Assembly (NCBI GenBank): GCA_027451525.1
Contig: DAIDJF010000014.1
Coordinates: forward strand, 1 to 64,000
Origin: Ktedonobacterales bacterium
GTDB taxonomy: Bacteria > Chloroflexota > Ktedonobacteria > Ktedonobacterales > Ktedonobacteraceae
Direction of reading: 5' to 3'
DNA: 64,000 nucleotides
Both the position numbers and the translations under genes were made by a program. The notes under the pieces are model-generated. The model was not told the DNA's origin, did no database searches, and saw only the letters and a program-made list of their open reading frames with translations. Shown here piece by piece: positions 1 to 9,258 of the stretch; the stretch's first letter is position 1, and the number at the start of each line of letters is the position of its first letter.

Positions 1-159
1 CTGGACGACACACACATCCCCACCTCCTGGCTGGCGACAGCCCAGGTGCGGCACGCGCAATTCGAGAGTCGCCTGCAAGAGATCAAGCAGCAACGCGACT
101 TTGCCTATGGAACCAGTCTGCATTGGGGCGATATCCCCGTGCGCTGGCCTCGTCTGTAA
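1..159 (+). CDS. 3' end of an unidentified protein (partial)
   Basis: An open frame runs from base 1 to a TAA at 157-159 and gives 52 residues ending in GDIPVRWPRL. The start lies outside the window. The visible part is rich in Gln, Arg and Trp, with a helical stretch around residues 15-32. It is followed after 33 bases by two more plus-strand genes of phage-tail appearance, so it may belong to the same run. I do not recognise a family and no function can be assigned from 52 residues. Confidence 0.6.
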   Translation: MDDTHIPTSWLATAQVRHAQFESRLQEIKQQRDFAYGTSLHWGDIPVRWPRL

Positions 160-192
160 TCTTCACATGTCTATAAGAAAGGAAGATGCCCA

Positions 193-630
193 ATGCTTGT
201 GCCATTGACACTACTGAATTTTCTCGTCACGTTATGTGTAATCGTGGGCGGCTTTGTCGCCTATCGCCAGGGCTTTGAGAAAACGGCGAACGATGTCCAG
301 ACGCGCGTCATTACGGCCCTGCAAAACGAGATACACGCCTTGCAAGAGCGCATCACCGCTCTGGAACGGGAAAACGCACACCTCAATCAGATCATCAGCA
401 CGCTATGTGCAGCCCTGGAACGGCGCGGGATCCATATCAAGGTCGATAGCGAGACGGTGAGCATCCATGACCATCTCGATGGCAGTTGCACATCGAACAC
501 GCGCATTCAAGATACGAATAGCGTGGAAAATACATCTACCTCAAATGCTACCTCAGAGACAAAACGCGGCGTGTCTAGCAAGAAACGTATCAGCAGTACA
601 AAGCGCGTGGCGAGCGAGGATCTATCCTGA
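193..630 (+). CDS. Small membrane-anchored coiled-coil protein, hypothetical
   Basis: This 145-residue protein has one N-terminal hydrophobic segment (about residues 4-24), then a predicted coiled coil with heptad-like Leu/Ile spacing (about 33-75), then a Ser/Thr/Lys-rich, probably disordered tail. A GAAAGGA ribosome site lies about 8 bases before the ATG. Its stop overlaps the ATG of the next gene (TGATG at 628-632), which indicates coupled translation. The layout suggests a bitopic membrane protein with the coiled coil inside the cell. Small membrane proteins of this kind occur in phage tail or lysis regions, but the sequence gives no family match I can name. Confidence 0.7.
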   Translation: MLVPLTLLNFLVTLCVIVGGFVAYRQGFEKTANDVQTRVITALQNEIHALQERITALERENAHLNQIISTLCAALERRGIHIKVDSETVSIHDHLDGSCTSNTRIQDTNSVENTSTSNATSETKRGVSSKKRISSTKRVASEDLS

Positions 631-1070
631 TGGCGACGATTGGCGTAGATTGCGAGATCATTCTCGACGGCACAGGCTACTTTGTCAAGGCGGGTTCGTA
701 TCACATGAAGCAGCCACGTATTCGCAAGGCCACGACACGCGCCGATGGTAGCCTCTCCTACGTGGACCTGGGACCTGGGCGGCGCGTCTGGAGCATGGTC
801 ATCCTCTGCAAAAATGATCTGCTACGCTACGATGGCACGCCGACTGGTCTGACGGGCCAGCAGTACCGCGACGCCCTGCGCACATCCTACAGCCACTCGA
901 CTGGCGCAACCGTGCTCTACAGCGACCCACTCAACGGCACGCCCATCGCGGTACATATCGACGCCTATGCCGAGAGTATCCCCGATCTGCACGCACAACA
1001 GGTTCCGCTCGCAACTGGTGCTTCTCCCGCTCTCTCCTACGAGGTCACGCTAGAATTACTAGAAGCCTGA
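630..1070 (+). CDS. Phage-tail-like protein, hypothetical
   Basis: This 146-residue soluble protein has no signal peptide and is mostly short beta-type segments. It opens with a DCEIILDGTGYFVKAG stretch typical of small phage tail or tail-fibre adaptor proteins, and ends in a beta-rich segment (SYEVTLELLEA). The start ATG overlaps the upstream stop by one base. The portal-like gene at 10244-11638 supports a phage origin for parts of this neighbourhood, but the two regions are separated by more than 8 kb of ordinary genes. Phage-tail assignment rests on overall appearance only and is tentative. Confidence 0.55.
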   Translation: MATIGVDCEIILDGTGYFVKAGSYHMKQPRIRKATTRADGSLSYVDLGPGRRVWSMVILCKNDLLRYDGTPTGLTGQQYRDALRTSYSHSTGATVLYSDPLNGTPIAVHIDAYAESIPDLHAQQVPLATGASPALSYEVTLELLEA

Positions 1071-1176
1071 AAAAGTATCAAATGGGGAAATGATAATTAC
1101 AGGATAACAGTTGAGGCATTAAAACGGTTTCTCTTTTCCGGCGTCTCCGCTTGCATGGTACATTGTTACTTGTTTC

Positions 1177-1206
1177 TTGACAGATTGGTACAAGAAGCTC
1201 TACATT
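1177..1206 (+). promoter_or_regulatory. Candidate sigma-A-type promoter for the stalk protein gene
   Basis: TTGACA (1177-1182) and TACATT (1201-1206) are separated by 18 bases. The site lies about 115 bases before the ATG at 1323. A 9-bp inverted repeat (TGTATGACA, 1224-1232 and 1247-1255) lies just downstream, where a repressor could act. Seen by eye only. Confidence 0.45.
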
Positions 1207-1223
1207 GACTTCATGGGGAAGAT

Positions 1224-1255
1224 TGTATGACATGCATCCCCCGCCGTGTCATACA
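1224..1255. repeat. 9-bp inverted repeat in a 5' leader
   Basis: TGTATGACA at 1224-1232 is matched by its reverse complement at 1247-1255 with a 14-base GC-rich loop. It lies between the candidate promoter and the gene starting at 1323. It could be an operator or an RNA hairpin. There is no T-run, so it is not a typical terminator. Confidence 0.4.
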
Positions 1256-1322
1256 TTGTCATTTTTCGATGAATATGGCAGGGTGACTTTGACTGCCGGA
1301 AAAAGAGGAACGTGAAGAGCAT

Positions 1323-2450
1323 ATGCATCCACATGGGCCGCTATCTGATAACAAAAAACCGTTGCGTCGCTTTATAGAAGCTATTGAGACGATGCGACAG
1401 CACAAAACACAAATGAGACGTATTCTTCTGACACTGTGCGGGGTAATTCTGCTGTTTGCCAGCGTCACATTAGTGACAACAACTACTTTTGTCCAAGCCG
1501 CTACAACCAATACATCTTTTATGCAGAATAGAAAAGGACAAACAGCTACCCTAATACCCCCCACAGATACGCCAATCATTCCTACTACCACGGTTGTCAT
1601 CTCTCCCAGTCCCAGTCCTATTATTATCCCTAGTCCCAGCCCTATTATCATTCCTAGTCCCACTCCCAGCCCTATTATTATCCCTAGTCCCACTCCTGGG
1701 GTGACGCCTACGCCTATCCCTGGCACTACGCCAGTACCAACACCGACACCAATCAGCGGCAGCGGGCCGTTTGGTCCTGGCCCTGCTGCCACACCAACAC
1801 CGTCTGGCCCAACAAAGCCAACACCAACGCCCTCGCAGAATGGCGGCTCTGGTGGCAGTAGCGCACCGATCAATGGTAGCACACCCACCGCAAGCAATAA
1901 CTCGACTGGCTCCAGTCCCACGAGTAATGCCAGCACGGGCGGTCCCAATATGGTTATTATCGGCGTCGGCTCCGGCACTGTCTTACTGCTTGCCATTGCG
2001 CTTGGCGTCGCGTTCTTCTACTATCGCCAGAAAAGCACGCCTGCCCCCGCGCTGGCGACAAGAGCACCAATTACTCCACCACCCTGGGCTGGCAATCCAG
2101 CAATCGGCATGGCAGGAGCCAGCATAGCACAATCAGCCGGGTATAACGGCTTTGGCGCACCTATGGGTGCCGCGCCCATGAGCGGCATCCCCGTTTCACC
2201 GACTGGCGTTCCTTTTAACGCGCAATACACCGAGGTTATCTCACCTTACGCGCAACCTGGCGTTCCCTTTAACGCGCAATACACCGAGGTTATCTCACCT
2301 TACGCGCAACAAGGAACCAGCACAAGCAACACGCCACCAGAAGGTCTCGGCATTACCGACCCCCATATGGAGGCTCTCATGCGTCAAGCGCAAATGGGTC
2401 TGTTCATGATGCTCGATAAAGAGAGTGATCAACCTGTACAGGAAGCGTAA
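1323..2450 (+). CDS. Membrane-anchored surface protein with Pro/Thr/Ser stalk
   Basis: This 375-residue protein has an N-terminal hydrophobic segment (about residues 37-60, signal peptide or anchor ending near VQAATT). A long low-complexity stalk follows, made of PSPSPIIIP- and PTPTP-type repeats (about 75-165), then a Gly/Ser/Asn linker. A second membrane segment (about 210-233, ending FFYYRQK) is followed by a Pro/Ala/Gly-rich tail. Two exact 18-residue repeats (GVPFNAQYTEVISPYAQ core) lie near residue 295-330. The expected topology is a stalk outside and the repeat-bearing tail inside. No catalytic domain is visible. A bidirectional terminator follows. Function unknown. Confidence 0.8.
   Translation: MHPHGPLSDNKKPLRRFIEAIETMRQHKTQMRRILLTLCGVILLFASVTLVTTTTFVQAATTNTSFMQNRKGQTATLIPPTDTPIIPTTTVVISPSPSPIIIPSPSPIIIPSPTPSPIIIPSPTPGVTPTPIPGTTPVPTPTPISGSGPFGPGPAATPTPSGPTKPTPTPSQNGGSGGSSAPINGSTPTASNNSTGSSPTSNASTGGPNMVIIGVGSGTVLLLAIALGVAFFYYRQKSTPAPALATRAPITPPPWAGNPAIGMAGASIAQSAGYNGFGAPMGAAPMSGIPVSPTGVPFNAQYTEVISPYAQPGVPFNAQYTEVISPYAQQGTSTSNTPPEGLGITDPHMEALMRQAQMGLFMMLDKESDQPVQEA
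2205..2312 (+). repeat. 54-bp tandem duplication within a CDS
   Basis: Two in-frame copies (2205-2258 and 2259-2312) differ at only a few bases and encode two copies of an 18-residue unit. Near-identity at the DNA level suggests a recent duplication. Confidence 0.85.
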
Positions 2451-2458
2451 ACAAGCAT

Positions 2459-2506
2459 AAACAATAAAGCAGGGTGACTCATGTGGGTTGCCCTGCTTTA
2501 TTGTTG
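2459..2506. terminator. Bidirectional terminator
   Basis: The arms AACAATAAAGCAGGG (2460-2474) and CCCTGCTTTATTGTT (2491-2505) form a 15-bp stem with A/T-rich outer flanks. It sits between two convergent genes ending at 2450 and 2533, so it can serve both. Confidence 0.75.
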
Positions 2507-2532
2507 GCAATAATAAGAATCATCTGGCAGAA

Positions 2533-3918
2533 TTATCTGGCACGCCGTACAGCCACAATCGGGTCGAGGCGCGAGGCACGCACGGCGGGGTAAAGGCCGA
2601 AGACGATGCCCACAACCGCCGAGACCACAAAGGGCAACAGCAAGGTCGTTGGCGTAATCACCAGCGGGACCGATGGCCCTGAACTGCTGGCAAGAGCCAG
2701 GACAATCAGACGGATGGAGATCCAGCCCAGCAAGATGCCCACGAGCAGCCCCAGCAGCCCACCAATCATGCAGATAAACAGCGACTCAATCAAAAACTGG
2801 TTGCGAATATCGCTACGCCGCGCCCCCATCGACATACGCACACCAATCTCGCGGGTGCGCTCAGTGACCGAGACAAGCATGATATTCATAATACCGATAC
2901 CACCAACCGTCAGCGAAATCGCCGCGATACTGGTCAGCAACAGAGTAATGGCCTGGGTTGCAAGACTGGCCTGCTGCAAAATCTGTGCCGAGGTCTGCGT
3001 CTGAAAGTCGTCAGGGTTGCCCTTTGCGATATGATGCGTGCGTTCGAGAGAAGTCGTTATCTCCTGCACAAGCAGGTTAATATTGCTCTGATCGTCAGCC
3101 TGCACCTCAATTTCGTTGACATACGTCTGGTTGACCAGGCGCACAAGGGCCGTCTGATAGGGTACGTAGATGATATCGTCTAGACGGAAACCGCCCTTGG
3201 GAGCCAGCACACCCACGACACGGAAGAGCTGATTACGAATACGAATCTGCTGCCCAATGGGGTCAATGCCCGACGCGCTAAACAGGTTGGTCGCGACGGT
3301 ATCACCTAGCACGGCGACAGGTTCCGCACCTGCCGCTTGTGCATCAGAAAACCAGAGGCCCTCAGCCATATCCCAACTGCCAATCGTTTGCAGATCAGTA
3401 CTGACGCCTTGCGCGCGCGTATTCCAGTTCTGATTACCATACACGGCCTGCACGCTTGCCGCCGAGACGATAGGGCTAATCGCCGCCACGTGTGGTAAAT
3501 GCTGTAGAGCTTGTAAATCTGTCAGCGTCAAGTCCTGCACCTGCGGCTTGGGAATGTTATTACGTGCTGCTGCTCCTGGCACGGTTGATGTGCCCGATTG
3601 AATGAAAACAACATTGGCGCCCTGGCTGGTAATCTGGCCTGTGACAAAGGCAGCAACACCCTGTGTAAGGGTGAGCGCGCCAATAACAGCCGCTACACCC
3701 ACGACCACACCGAGCATTGTGAGCAGGGAGCGCGTACGATTAGCCCAAACCGCCTCTAACGCGCTACTGACATTCGCGCCAAACGTGCTGCCGCGCTTGT
3801 ATTTCTGCGTGCGCAACTCTTGCAGCAGATGTTCTAGCGAGGCAGTCTGAGCGGGCACAGGCGCGGGAGCATTCTGCGCAGGCGTGTTTCTGGCCCGCGC
3901 TTGTGTTGAACTGCTCAC
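2533..3918 (-). CDS. MacB/FtsX-type ABC transporter permease (second copy)
   Basis: This 461-residue membrane subunit of an ABC exporter has an N-terminal cytoplasmic tail (about 1-55), a first membrane helix (TMLGVVVGVAAVIGALTLTQ, about 65-84), a large extracytoplasmic MacB_PCD-type domain (about 85-320), and three C-terminal helices (about 325-450). The conserved [23 protein letters not shown] stretch of the FtsX family lies between the second and third helices, and the protein ends in [16 protein letters not shown]. It is a paralogue of the next gene upstream and is last in the operon. With one ATPase gene present, a permease heterodimer is likely. Substrate unknown. Confidence 0.92.
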   Translation of the reverse strand: MSSSTQARARNTPAQNAPAPVPAQTASLEHLLQELRTQKYKRGSTFGANVSSALEAVWANRTRSLLTMLGVVVGVAAVIGALTLTQGVAAFVTGQITSQGANVVFIQSGTSTVPGAAARNNIPKPQVQDLTLTDLQALQHLPHVAAISPIVSAASVQAVYGNQNWNTRAQGVSTDLQTIGSWDMAEGLWFSDAQAAGAEPVAVLGDTVATNLFSASGIDPIGQQIRIRNQLFRVVGVLAPKGGFRLDDIIYVPYQTALVRLVNQTYVNEIEVQADDQSNINLLVQEITTSLERTHHIAKGNPDDFQTQTSAQILQQASLATQAITLLLTSIAAISLTVGGIGIMNIMLVSVTERTREIGVRMSMGARRSDIRNQFLIESLFICMIGGLLGLLVGILLGWISIRLIVLALASSSGPSVPLVITPTTLLLPFVVSAVVGIVFGLYPAVRASRLDPIVAVRRAR

Positions 3919-3954
3919 GATTCTACCACCTTTCTTGCTTGCATCTTCATCTCC

Positions 3955-5331
3955 TCACTCATCTGTCCGAATCGCGACAATCGGGTCGAGGCGCGATGCA
4001 CGAATTGCTGGATAGAGTCCAAAGATCAGGGCAATGCCCGTCGCAACGGCAAAGGGCACAATAAGCGTTGTCGCGCTCACAACAAAGGGCAAGCTAGCGG
4101 CACGAGTGACAAGCAACCCAATCAGCAAGCCTAACGCGAGGCCGAGTACGCCACCAATCAGGCAGAGCACGAGGGCTTCCATCAAGAATTGGTTGCGAAT
4201 ATCGCGCCGCCGCGCCCCAATTGACATGCGAATGCCGATCTCCCATGTGCGTTCCGTGACCGAGACAAGCATGATATTCATAATACCGATGCCGCCCACG
4301 GTCAGCGAGATGGCCGCGATGCCGACGAGTAGGAAGGTCAAGACCATCGTAGTCTGGCCCACACGCTGCAAGACCTGGGTAAAGGTGAAAATAGTAAAAT
4401 CGTCGGCCTGCCCAGTGACCAGACGATGATTCTGGCGCAATACGGTCGAGGTCTCCTGGGCTACCGCATTTACATTATTCGCGTCGTCAATCGCCACCAT
4501 GATCTGATCGACGTTCGTGGTATTGCGCAAACGCACCTGCGCGGTTTTGACAGGTACAAAGACAACATTATCATTGCTAAAGCCACCACCCTGGGGAGCC
4601 AGCACGCCGACAACGGTAAAGGTCTGACTGGCAATGCGAATCTTTTGCCCGATCGGGTTTGTGCCAGAGGCATCAAAGAGGCTGTGATAGACAGTATCGC
4701 CCAGTACAGCGACAGGGTTGCCCACCGCCTCGTCATTGGTGGTATACCAACTACCCTGTGCAAGTTGCCAGTTCTGAATGATCTGAATTGAGTTGCTCGC
4801 CCCCTCGACCTGCGTTGTCCAGCTCTGGTTGCCAAAGACGGTCTGCGCACTGGTCGCGATAATCGGGCTGGCAGCGGTCACATGGGGCAATTTTGCTAGC
4901 GAATCGGCATCCAGTGGTGTGAGCGTGCTAATCGAGCCGATGCCCTGCGATGCCCCACCACTCTGTGCCACGCCGGGGGAGATGATAATAGATGTGCCTA
5001 AACTCGCGAGTTGATTGTTGACATACTGATTGGTGCCCTGCGTCAGTGTCAGGGCAGCGATTACTGCCGCGACACCGATAAAAATGCCTAAAATGGTCAG
5101 TAGGGTGCGCGTGGTATTAGCGCGTAGAGCCTCAACCGCGCTCGTGAAATTTGCCCCTAGCATACCAGTAGTACTGGAACGATAGCTCTTTTCACGCATC
5201 TCTTGCATGATCGTCCCTAATGAAGATGTTGCTGCTGCTGAAGTGGTTGGTGCGCTACGAGCAGGGGATGGAGATGGAGCCTGGGGACGCAAGGCAACAC
5301 GTCGCACTGGCGGTTGTGTCGAACTGCTCAC
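3955..5331 (-). CDS. MacB/FtsX-type ABC transporter permease (first copy)
   Basis: This 458-residue permease has the same plan as the next gene: variable N-tail, helix near 75-95, large outer domain, then three C-terminal helices with the [16 protein letters not shown] signature. I place the start at a GTG (5329-5331) that overlaps the TGA of the ATPase gene (GTGA) and has a GGGGGAA ribosome site just upstream. A longer frame would run 60 bases into the ATPase gene. The overlap indicates coupled translation with the ATPase. The substrate cannot be read from the sequence; MacB relatives export peptides, macrolides or lipoproteins. Confidence 0.92.
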   Translation of the reverse strand: MSSSTQPPVRRVALRPQAPSPSPARSAPTTSAAATSSLGTIMQEMREKSYRSSTTGMLGANFTSAVEALRANTTRTLLTILGIFIGVAAVIAALTLTQGTNQYVNNQLASLGTSIIISPGVAQSGGASQGIGSISTLTPLDADSLAKLPHVTAASPIIATSAQTVFGNQSWTTQVEGASNSIQIIQNWQLAQGSWYTTNDEAVGNPVAVLGDTVYHSLFDASGTNPIGQKIRIASQTFTVVGVLAPQGGGFSNDNVVFVPVKTAQVRLRNTTNVDQIMVAIDDANNVNAVAQETSTVLRQNHRLVTGQADDFTIFTFTQVLQRVGQTTMVLTFLLVGIAAISLTVGGIGIMNIMLVSVTERTWEIGIRMSIGARRRDIRNQFLMEALVLCLIGGVLGLALGLLIGLLVTRAASLPFVVSATTLIVPFAVATGIALIFGLYPAIRASRLDPIVAIRTDE

Positions 5332-6323
5332 TGCGTTCCCCCTTTGTTCTGCCCATTTCCCTCCGCAGTCTGGGCAACCAGCGCGGACCACTCATCTTGC
5401 GCTACACGGCGTTTCAGCACAGGTTCGTCGCGCACCAGCTTGCCATCAAGAAAGGACACCTGACGACGCGCATAATCGGCAATCTTCAGATCGTGCGTGA
5501 CGAGCACAATCGTCAGGCCCTGATCGTTCAATGCCTGCAGAACCGCCATGATCTCAATACTCGTTCTACTATCCAGGTTACCTGTTGGCTCGTCTGCCAG
5601 CAGGAGCGAGGGGCCGTTAACGAGGGCACGCGCAATCGCCACGCGCTGTTGTTGACCGCCGGAGAGTTCCGACGGCTTATGATGCAAGCGTCCACCCAGT
5701 CCCACCAGCGCGAGCATTCTGGCAGCACGTCGATCACGCTCTGCACTGGGTACACCCGCGTAGATCATCGGCAACGCGACATTCTTGATGGCGGTCGCGC
5801 GGCTCAGCAGGTTAAAGCCCTGGAAGACAAAACCGATCAGTTGATTGCGAATACTGGCAAGTTCATCGCTAGATAGCTTGCTCACCAGTTTACCGGCCAG
5901 CCAGTATTCGCCGCTCGTAGGGCGGTCCAGGCAGCCAATCAGGTTCATAAAGGTTGATTTACCCGAACCAGACGGCCCCAGAACCGCGACAAATTCGCCC
6001 GGATAGACCTCCAACGAGACGCCGCGCAAAGCAGGTACGAGCGTCTTATTGCCGATCAAGTACGTTTTTGTCAGGTCACGCACCACAATAACAGGTTTCT
6101 GACGCGCGCGCTCCTCCTGGCTCATCGGCTGAGTGCTCTGCTGCGGTTGCGTCACCTGCTGGCTGACCTGAATGACACCTGGACGGGTTGCCGAAGGTTT
6201 CGTCACCGCCCAGGTTGGCTGTGTCGGCAGATCGGCAATAGATGACGATGCGTCTGGGGGCGCGTTACCCTCAGGTGGCATGAGTTGCCTGCCGTTTTGT
6301 AGTGAATTTGGATCATACTCCAT
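5328..6323 (-). CDS. ABC transporter ATPase (MacB/LolD type)
   Basis: This 331-residue nucleotide-binding subunit has a disordered Pro/Gln/Thr-rich N-tail of about 75 residues, unusual for the family, then a complete ABC domain: Walker [11 protein letters not shown]-loop FVFQGFNLL, signature [15 protein letters not shown], Walker [13 protein letters not shown] and H-loop VTHD. The start chosen is the ATG of MEYDPN (6321-6323), behind a GAGAGAG site; a start 36 bases earlier is possible. It powers the two permeases encoded directly downstream and sits behind the membrane-fusion-type adaptor gene. Confidence 0.94.
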   Translation of the reverse strand: MEYDPNSLQNGRQLMPPEGNAPPDASSSIADLPTQPTWAVTKPSATRPGVIQVSQQVTQPQQSTQPMSQEERARQKPVIVVRDLTKTYLIGNKTLVPALRGVSLEVYPGEFVAVLGPSGSGKSTFMNLIGCLDRPTSGEYWLAGKLVSKLSSDELASIRNQLIGFVFQGFNLLSRATAIKNVALPMIYAGVPSAERDRRAARMLALVGLGGRLHHKPSELSGGQQQRVAIARALVNGPSLLLADEPTGNLDSRTSIEIMAVLQALNDQGLTIVLVTHDLKIADYARRQVSFLDGKLVRDEPVLKRRVAQDEWSALVAQTAEGNGQNKGGTQ

Positions 6324-6364
6324 GTTACGCTCTCTCAATCTTGCAGTCGCCCTGCGCAACTCGC

Positions 6365-8305
6365 TTATACTGTTGCGTGCGTGGACTGACCGACCAGGCC
6401 ACTGCTACCACCTGAGAACAATCCTCTTGCCGCAGTACTGGTTCCGACAATAATGGCTTCATTAGGCGAGAGGCCCGCCAACACTTCGTACACTGTTCCA
6501 TCCGTTAAACCGACTACAATAGGCTTCACTACAGTTTGTGTACCATTGCGCTCAAGTACGAACGCGGGTGTGGGGCTATCCGCGGTAATCGCGGGATTCT
6601 GATTCTCCAATTGGATCATCATTTGACGCGCTTGGGCAGTCGCCGAGGCCGCTTCCTGGCTCGTTATCAGTTGTGGCACACCCGTCGTGGTGTTGCCATT
6701 GATTGCGACACGCGCGAAGTTCAGCGCGTTCACCGGGATAAGCAGCACATTTGTGCGATTCAGCACCGTCACGGTCACGTTTGCCGTCATTCCTGGCAAC
6801 AACGTCGCGCCATTTAGATTGCGGCTACTCATATCAACATCAATATAGACAGGGTAACTCACAACGTTCGAGACCGTCTGTCCATTGGGCGAGATCGCGC
6901 TGACCGTTCCTCTAAAGAGACGGTTGCCATAAGCATTCACGGTAAATGTCGCCACCTGCCCGGCTTTGAGATTGGCCGTATCTGCTTCGTTCACATCTGC
7001 GAGAACCTGCAGGGCCGAAGTATCAACGATCTGGATAAATGTTCCATTGCCTGCCGCCGAGCTAGTGCCACCAGTAGCAGGTGTTCCAGGCGTTCCACCA
7101 ACCGTCCCATTAATAATAGTCACAATACCATCGTGGGGTGCAACTAGCGTGGCGTTCGCCAGATTGTCCTGAGCAGTCTGCAACTGTGAAAGCGCGCTTG
7201 CCAGCGAGCCTTGCTGCGTGGTTACCTGACCCTGCGACTGCGTGAGTGTGGCGGTCGCCTGGGCCTGGGCCTGCGCCAATGCCTTCTGATCGGCGGTGAT
7301 CTTGGCCTGCGAGTTCGAGGTGTTCGCGTTGGCCGTCGTCATCGCCTGCTGTATTGCCTGCTGATCGGAATTGATCTTGGCCTGCGCCGCCGCGATATTG
7401 GCATTCGCTGTCGCCTGTGCCGCCGCCAGAGCCTGCTGGTCGGAATTGACCTTGGCCTGCGCATTTGCGTTTGCCGAGTTCGTCTGAGCCTGTACCAGTG
7501 TATAATTGTCCTCAGCAGATGTGCAAGCCGCCTGTTGAGCTGTAGGTAGTGGAGTTGGGCAAGCAGCAGTCTCCTGATTTTGCGCGGCTGTTAACTGAGC
7601 TTGCGACTGCGCCTGCGTGTTTTGCAGGGCTGTCTGGTCATTATTGAGCGTCGTCTGCGCGCTGTTAATACTTGCTTGCGCGGTCTTCTGCGTGTTCGTC
7701 AGGGCCGTCTGATCGTTGCTAAGGGTTGTCTGCGCGATGTTAATGCTCGCTTGCCCCTCATTTTGCGTGTTCGTCAGATTGGCCTGATCATTGCTTAGAG
7801 TCGTTTGAGCCGCTGCAATAGCCGCCGCCTGCTGGGCTTGCGACTTGGAATACGAGTCTTGCGTGCTACCGAGGTTATTCTGTGCCGCGATCACCGCTGC
7901 CTGCGCTTGATTGACTGCATCTTGCAACGATGTTTTATCCAATTGCGCCAGTACCTGACCTTTATGGACGGTTTCACCAACATTTACATTAATTGTATCA
8001 ATTTTTCCACCACTACCCGTAAATGTAAGATTATAAATACCGCTCTGGATAGGGCCAGTAGCACTAATTGAAAGAGAGAGTGTGCCATTGGTTGCGCTCT
8101 GAAACTGGTAGTTCACACCGCGTCGGCGATTAAGAGCAAGAAGGAGACCACCACCGACAAGCAGAATAATCAAGAAAATAGTGAAGCCGATAATGATGCC
8201 ACGCCTCCTCCACCAGGGAGTGCGGCTTGGAATACCTACATCAATATCATCGCCCAAACCGGGGAGCGTCAATAATGGGTTAGTAGGACCCTGTGATTGT
8301 GACAT
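6365..8305 (-). CDS. Membrane-fusion-type adaptor (MacA/HlyD-like) with long repeated coiled coil
   Basis: This 646-residue periplasmic-adaptor-type protein starts at MSQSQG behind GAGGAGA. One membrane helix (about 38-60) is followed by a first lipoyl half ([19 protein letters not shown]), a very long Ala/Gln/Asn-rich helical hairpin (about 140-395), the second lipoyl half ([18 protein letters not shown]), and beta-barrel and membrane-proximal domains. The hairpin contains two blocks of a 25-residue repeat (AQTTLSNDQ.. and AQAKINSDQ..), a spacing compatible with coiled coil. A Cys-bearing insert ([13 protein letters not shown]) sits at the likely hairpin tip. It is first gene of the ABC operon. 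In a monoderm it would span the cell wall rather than reach TolC, which is inference. Confidence 0.9.
   Translation of the reverse strand: MSQSQGPTNPLLTLPGLGDDIDVGIPSRTPWWRRRGIIIGFTIFLIILLVGGGLLLALNRRRGVNYQFQSATNGTLSLSISATGPIQSGIYNLTFTGSGGKIDTINVNVGETVHKGQVLAQLDKTSLQDAVNQAQAAVIAAQNNLGSTQDSYSKSQAQQAAAIAAAQTTLSNDQANLTNTQNEGQASINIAQTTLSNDQTALTNTQKTAQASINSAQTTLNNDQTALQNTQAQSQAQLTAAQNQETAACPTPLPTAQQAACTSAEDNYTLVQAQTNSANANAQAKVNSDQQALAAAQATANANIAAAQAKINSDQQAIQQAMTTANANTSNSQAKITADQKALAQAQAQATATLTQSQGQVTTQQGSLASALSQLQTAQDNLANATLVAPHDGIVTIINGTVGGTPGTPATGGTSSAAGNGTFIQIVDTSALQVLADVNEADTANLKAGQVATFTVNAYGNRLFRGTVSAISPNGQTVSNVVSYPVYIDVDMSSRNLNGATLLPGMTANVTVTVLNRTNVLLIPVNALNFARVAINGNTTTGVPQLITSQEAASATAQARQMMIQLENQNPAITADSPTPAFVLERNGTQTVVKPIVVGLTDGTVYEVLAGLSPNEAIIVGTSTAARGLFSGGSSGLVGQSTHATV
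6845..7155 (-). other. Second lipoyl half and beta-barrel region of the adaptor
   Basis: A sub-gene domain note. The region reads as the return lipoyl strand and barrel, with a glycine-rich linker ([17 protein letters not shown]) inserted where most MacA proteins have a short turn. Confidence 0.4.
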
Positions 8306-8709
8306 ACAATATACATCTCCTCTCAACGAGATACATAGATTCATATAAAAGACATAAGATTATTGACAAGACGACATTGTCCACAAAACATGCTTTCAGT
8401 ATAACCCTAACAGCATGGAAACGCTATAGCAAATTGTAAAAACTTTGTAAGCTTAATCTCAAGTATTCCCTATCTGTAGAACGCGATATATTGTTATCGG
8501 TCACACTCAGCATGACCAACGGGGCAGTTCGCTTGATAATGTAGAAATAAAAAGAGTAGTATACGTTGAAGAGGATTACAGAGGCAAGACAAGCTGATAC
8601 ACAGATGCACCATCCAGCATTGCCTCTATCGACTGAAAACCAACATGCACAGAAGATGTTGTGCGCGTTCGTTAATACAATACATGTTTTATCTGTTGAT
8701 ACGTATGTA
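8306..8709. other. 404-bp AT-rich intergenic region upstream of the ABC operon
   Basis: No convincing gene: open frames here lack ribosome sites and have implausible composition. A TATACT hexamer on the minus strand (8399-8404) could be the -10 of the ABC operon promoter, but no good -35 is paired with it. I see no repeat or terminator of note. Confidence 0.4.
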
Positions 8710-8850
8710 TTAGGCGAACATATTGGCCCATTCGCGATGTGCCACGTGCGCGGCAATCAGCTCAGGAGCTTTAGCAAGAGCCTCGTCAAACGACGCGTAA
8801 GAGGTCTCGACCTGGACGACATAATAGACCGATTGCTGAGGAAGGTTCAT
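8710..8850 (-). CDS. 46-residue protein, hypothetical or truncated
   Basis: A short frame starting MNLPQQSVYYVVQVE and ending MFA, preceded by AGAAAGGA about 7 bases before the ATG. It begins 15 bases after the stop of the VOC gene on the same strand. The beta-strand start (YYVVQVET) and following amphipathic helix resemble the first beta-alpha unit of small dimeric ferredoxin-like proteins such as YciI or EthD types, which are normally about 90-100 residues. It may therefore be a truncated remnant or a genuine small protein. The ribosome site and spacing argue it is translated. Confidence 0.5.
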   Translation of the reverse strand: MNLPQQSVYYVVQVETSYASFDEALAKAPELIAAHVAHREWANMFA

Positions 8851-8865
8851 GCGCTTTCCTTTCTT

Positions 8866-9258
8866 CTAGTGCTCTTTTACTGGTTGGTTAATTTCCCAGA
8901 TATTGCCTTCGGGGTCGGTAAAATGCGCCGTGCGCAGTCCCCAAGGCTGGCTAATGGGCGGTTTGAGGAACGTCACGCCCCTGGCCTTGAGTGTTTCATA
9001 GGTAGCGTCAACATTCTCTACGACGGTTGCCAGTAGAAAGCGAGCATTCCCCTCGATCGTGACGGGGTTAGCCTCATCACTGAGTAGATCTGTCGCAGTC
9101 GAGGGAGCTAGCAGGAGAAAATACTGATTTTCCAGCTGAAACGTCGCTGAGCCAGAATCCTGAAAGACTAGCGGGAGTTCCAGCGTATCGCGATAGAACT
9201 CAATAGATTTGGAGAGGTTCTGAACGAACAAGACAGTTGCATCCACTTTGCGAAACAT
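8866..9258 (-). CDS. VOC-superfamily (glyoxalase/bleomycin-resistance-like) protein
   Basis: This 130-residue protein is built of two beta-alpha-beta-beta-beta units of the vicinal oxygen chelate fold. The first begins at DATVLFVQNLSKSIEFYRD and the second at ARFLLATVVENVDATYETL, and it closes with the typical AHFTDPEGNIWEINQP end. I prefer the start MFRKVD (9256-9258), which has an AAGGG site at good distance; the upstream ATG at 9265-9267 is too close to that site. The metal-binding His at the start of the first strand is not evident, so it may be a ligand-binding rather than catalytic member. Substrate unknown. Confidence 0.88.
   Translation of the reverse strand: MFRKVDATVLFVQNLSKSIEFYRDTLELPLVFQDSGSATFQLENQYFLLLAPSTATDLLSDEANPVTIEGNARFLLATVVENVDATYETLKARGVTFLKPPISQPWGLRTAHFTDPEGNIWEINQPVKEH

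Noticed and set aside
1259-1996. Gly/Val-rich open frame opposite the stalk protein gene
   Set aside because: Its repeats are the reverse reading of the PSPTP stalk repeats, and it has no ribosome site.
8424-9036. Two overlapping open frames on opposite strands upstream of and across the VOC gene
   Set aside because: Cys/Tyr- and His-rich composition without ribosome sites; one is antisense to the VOC gene and the other covers an AT-rich gap.
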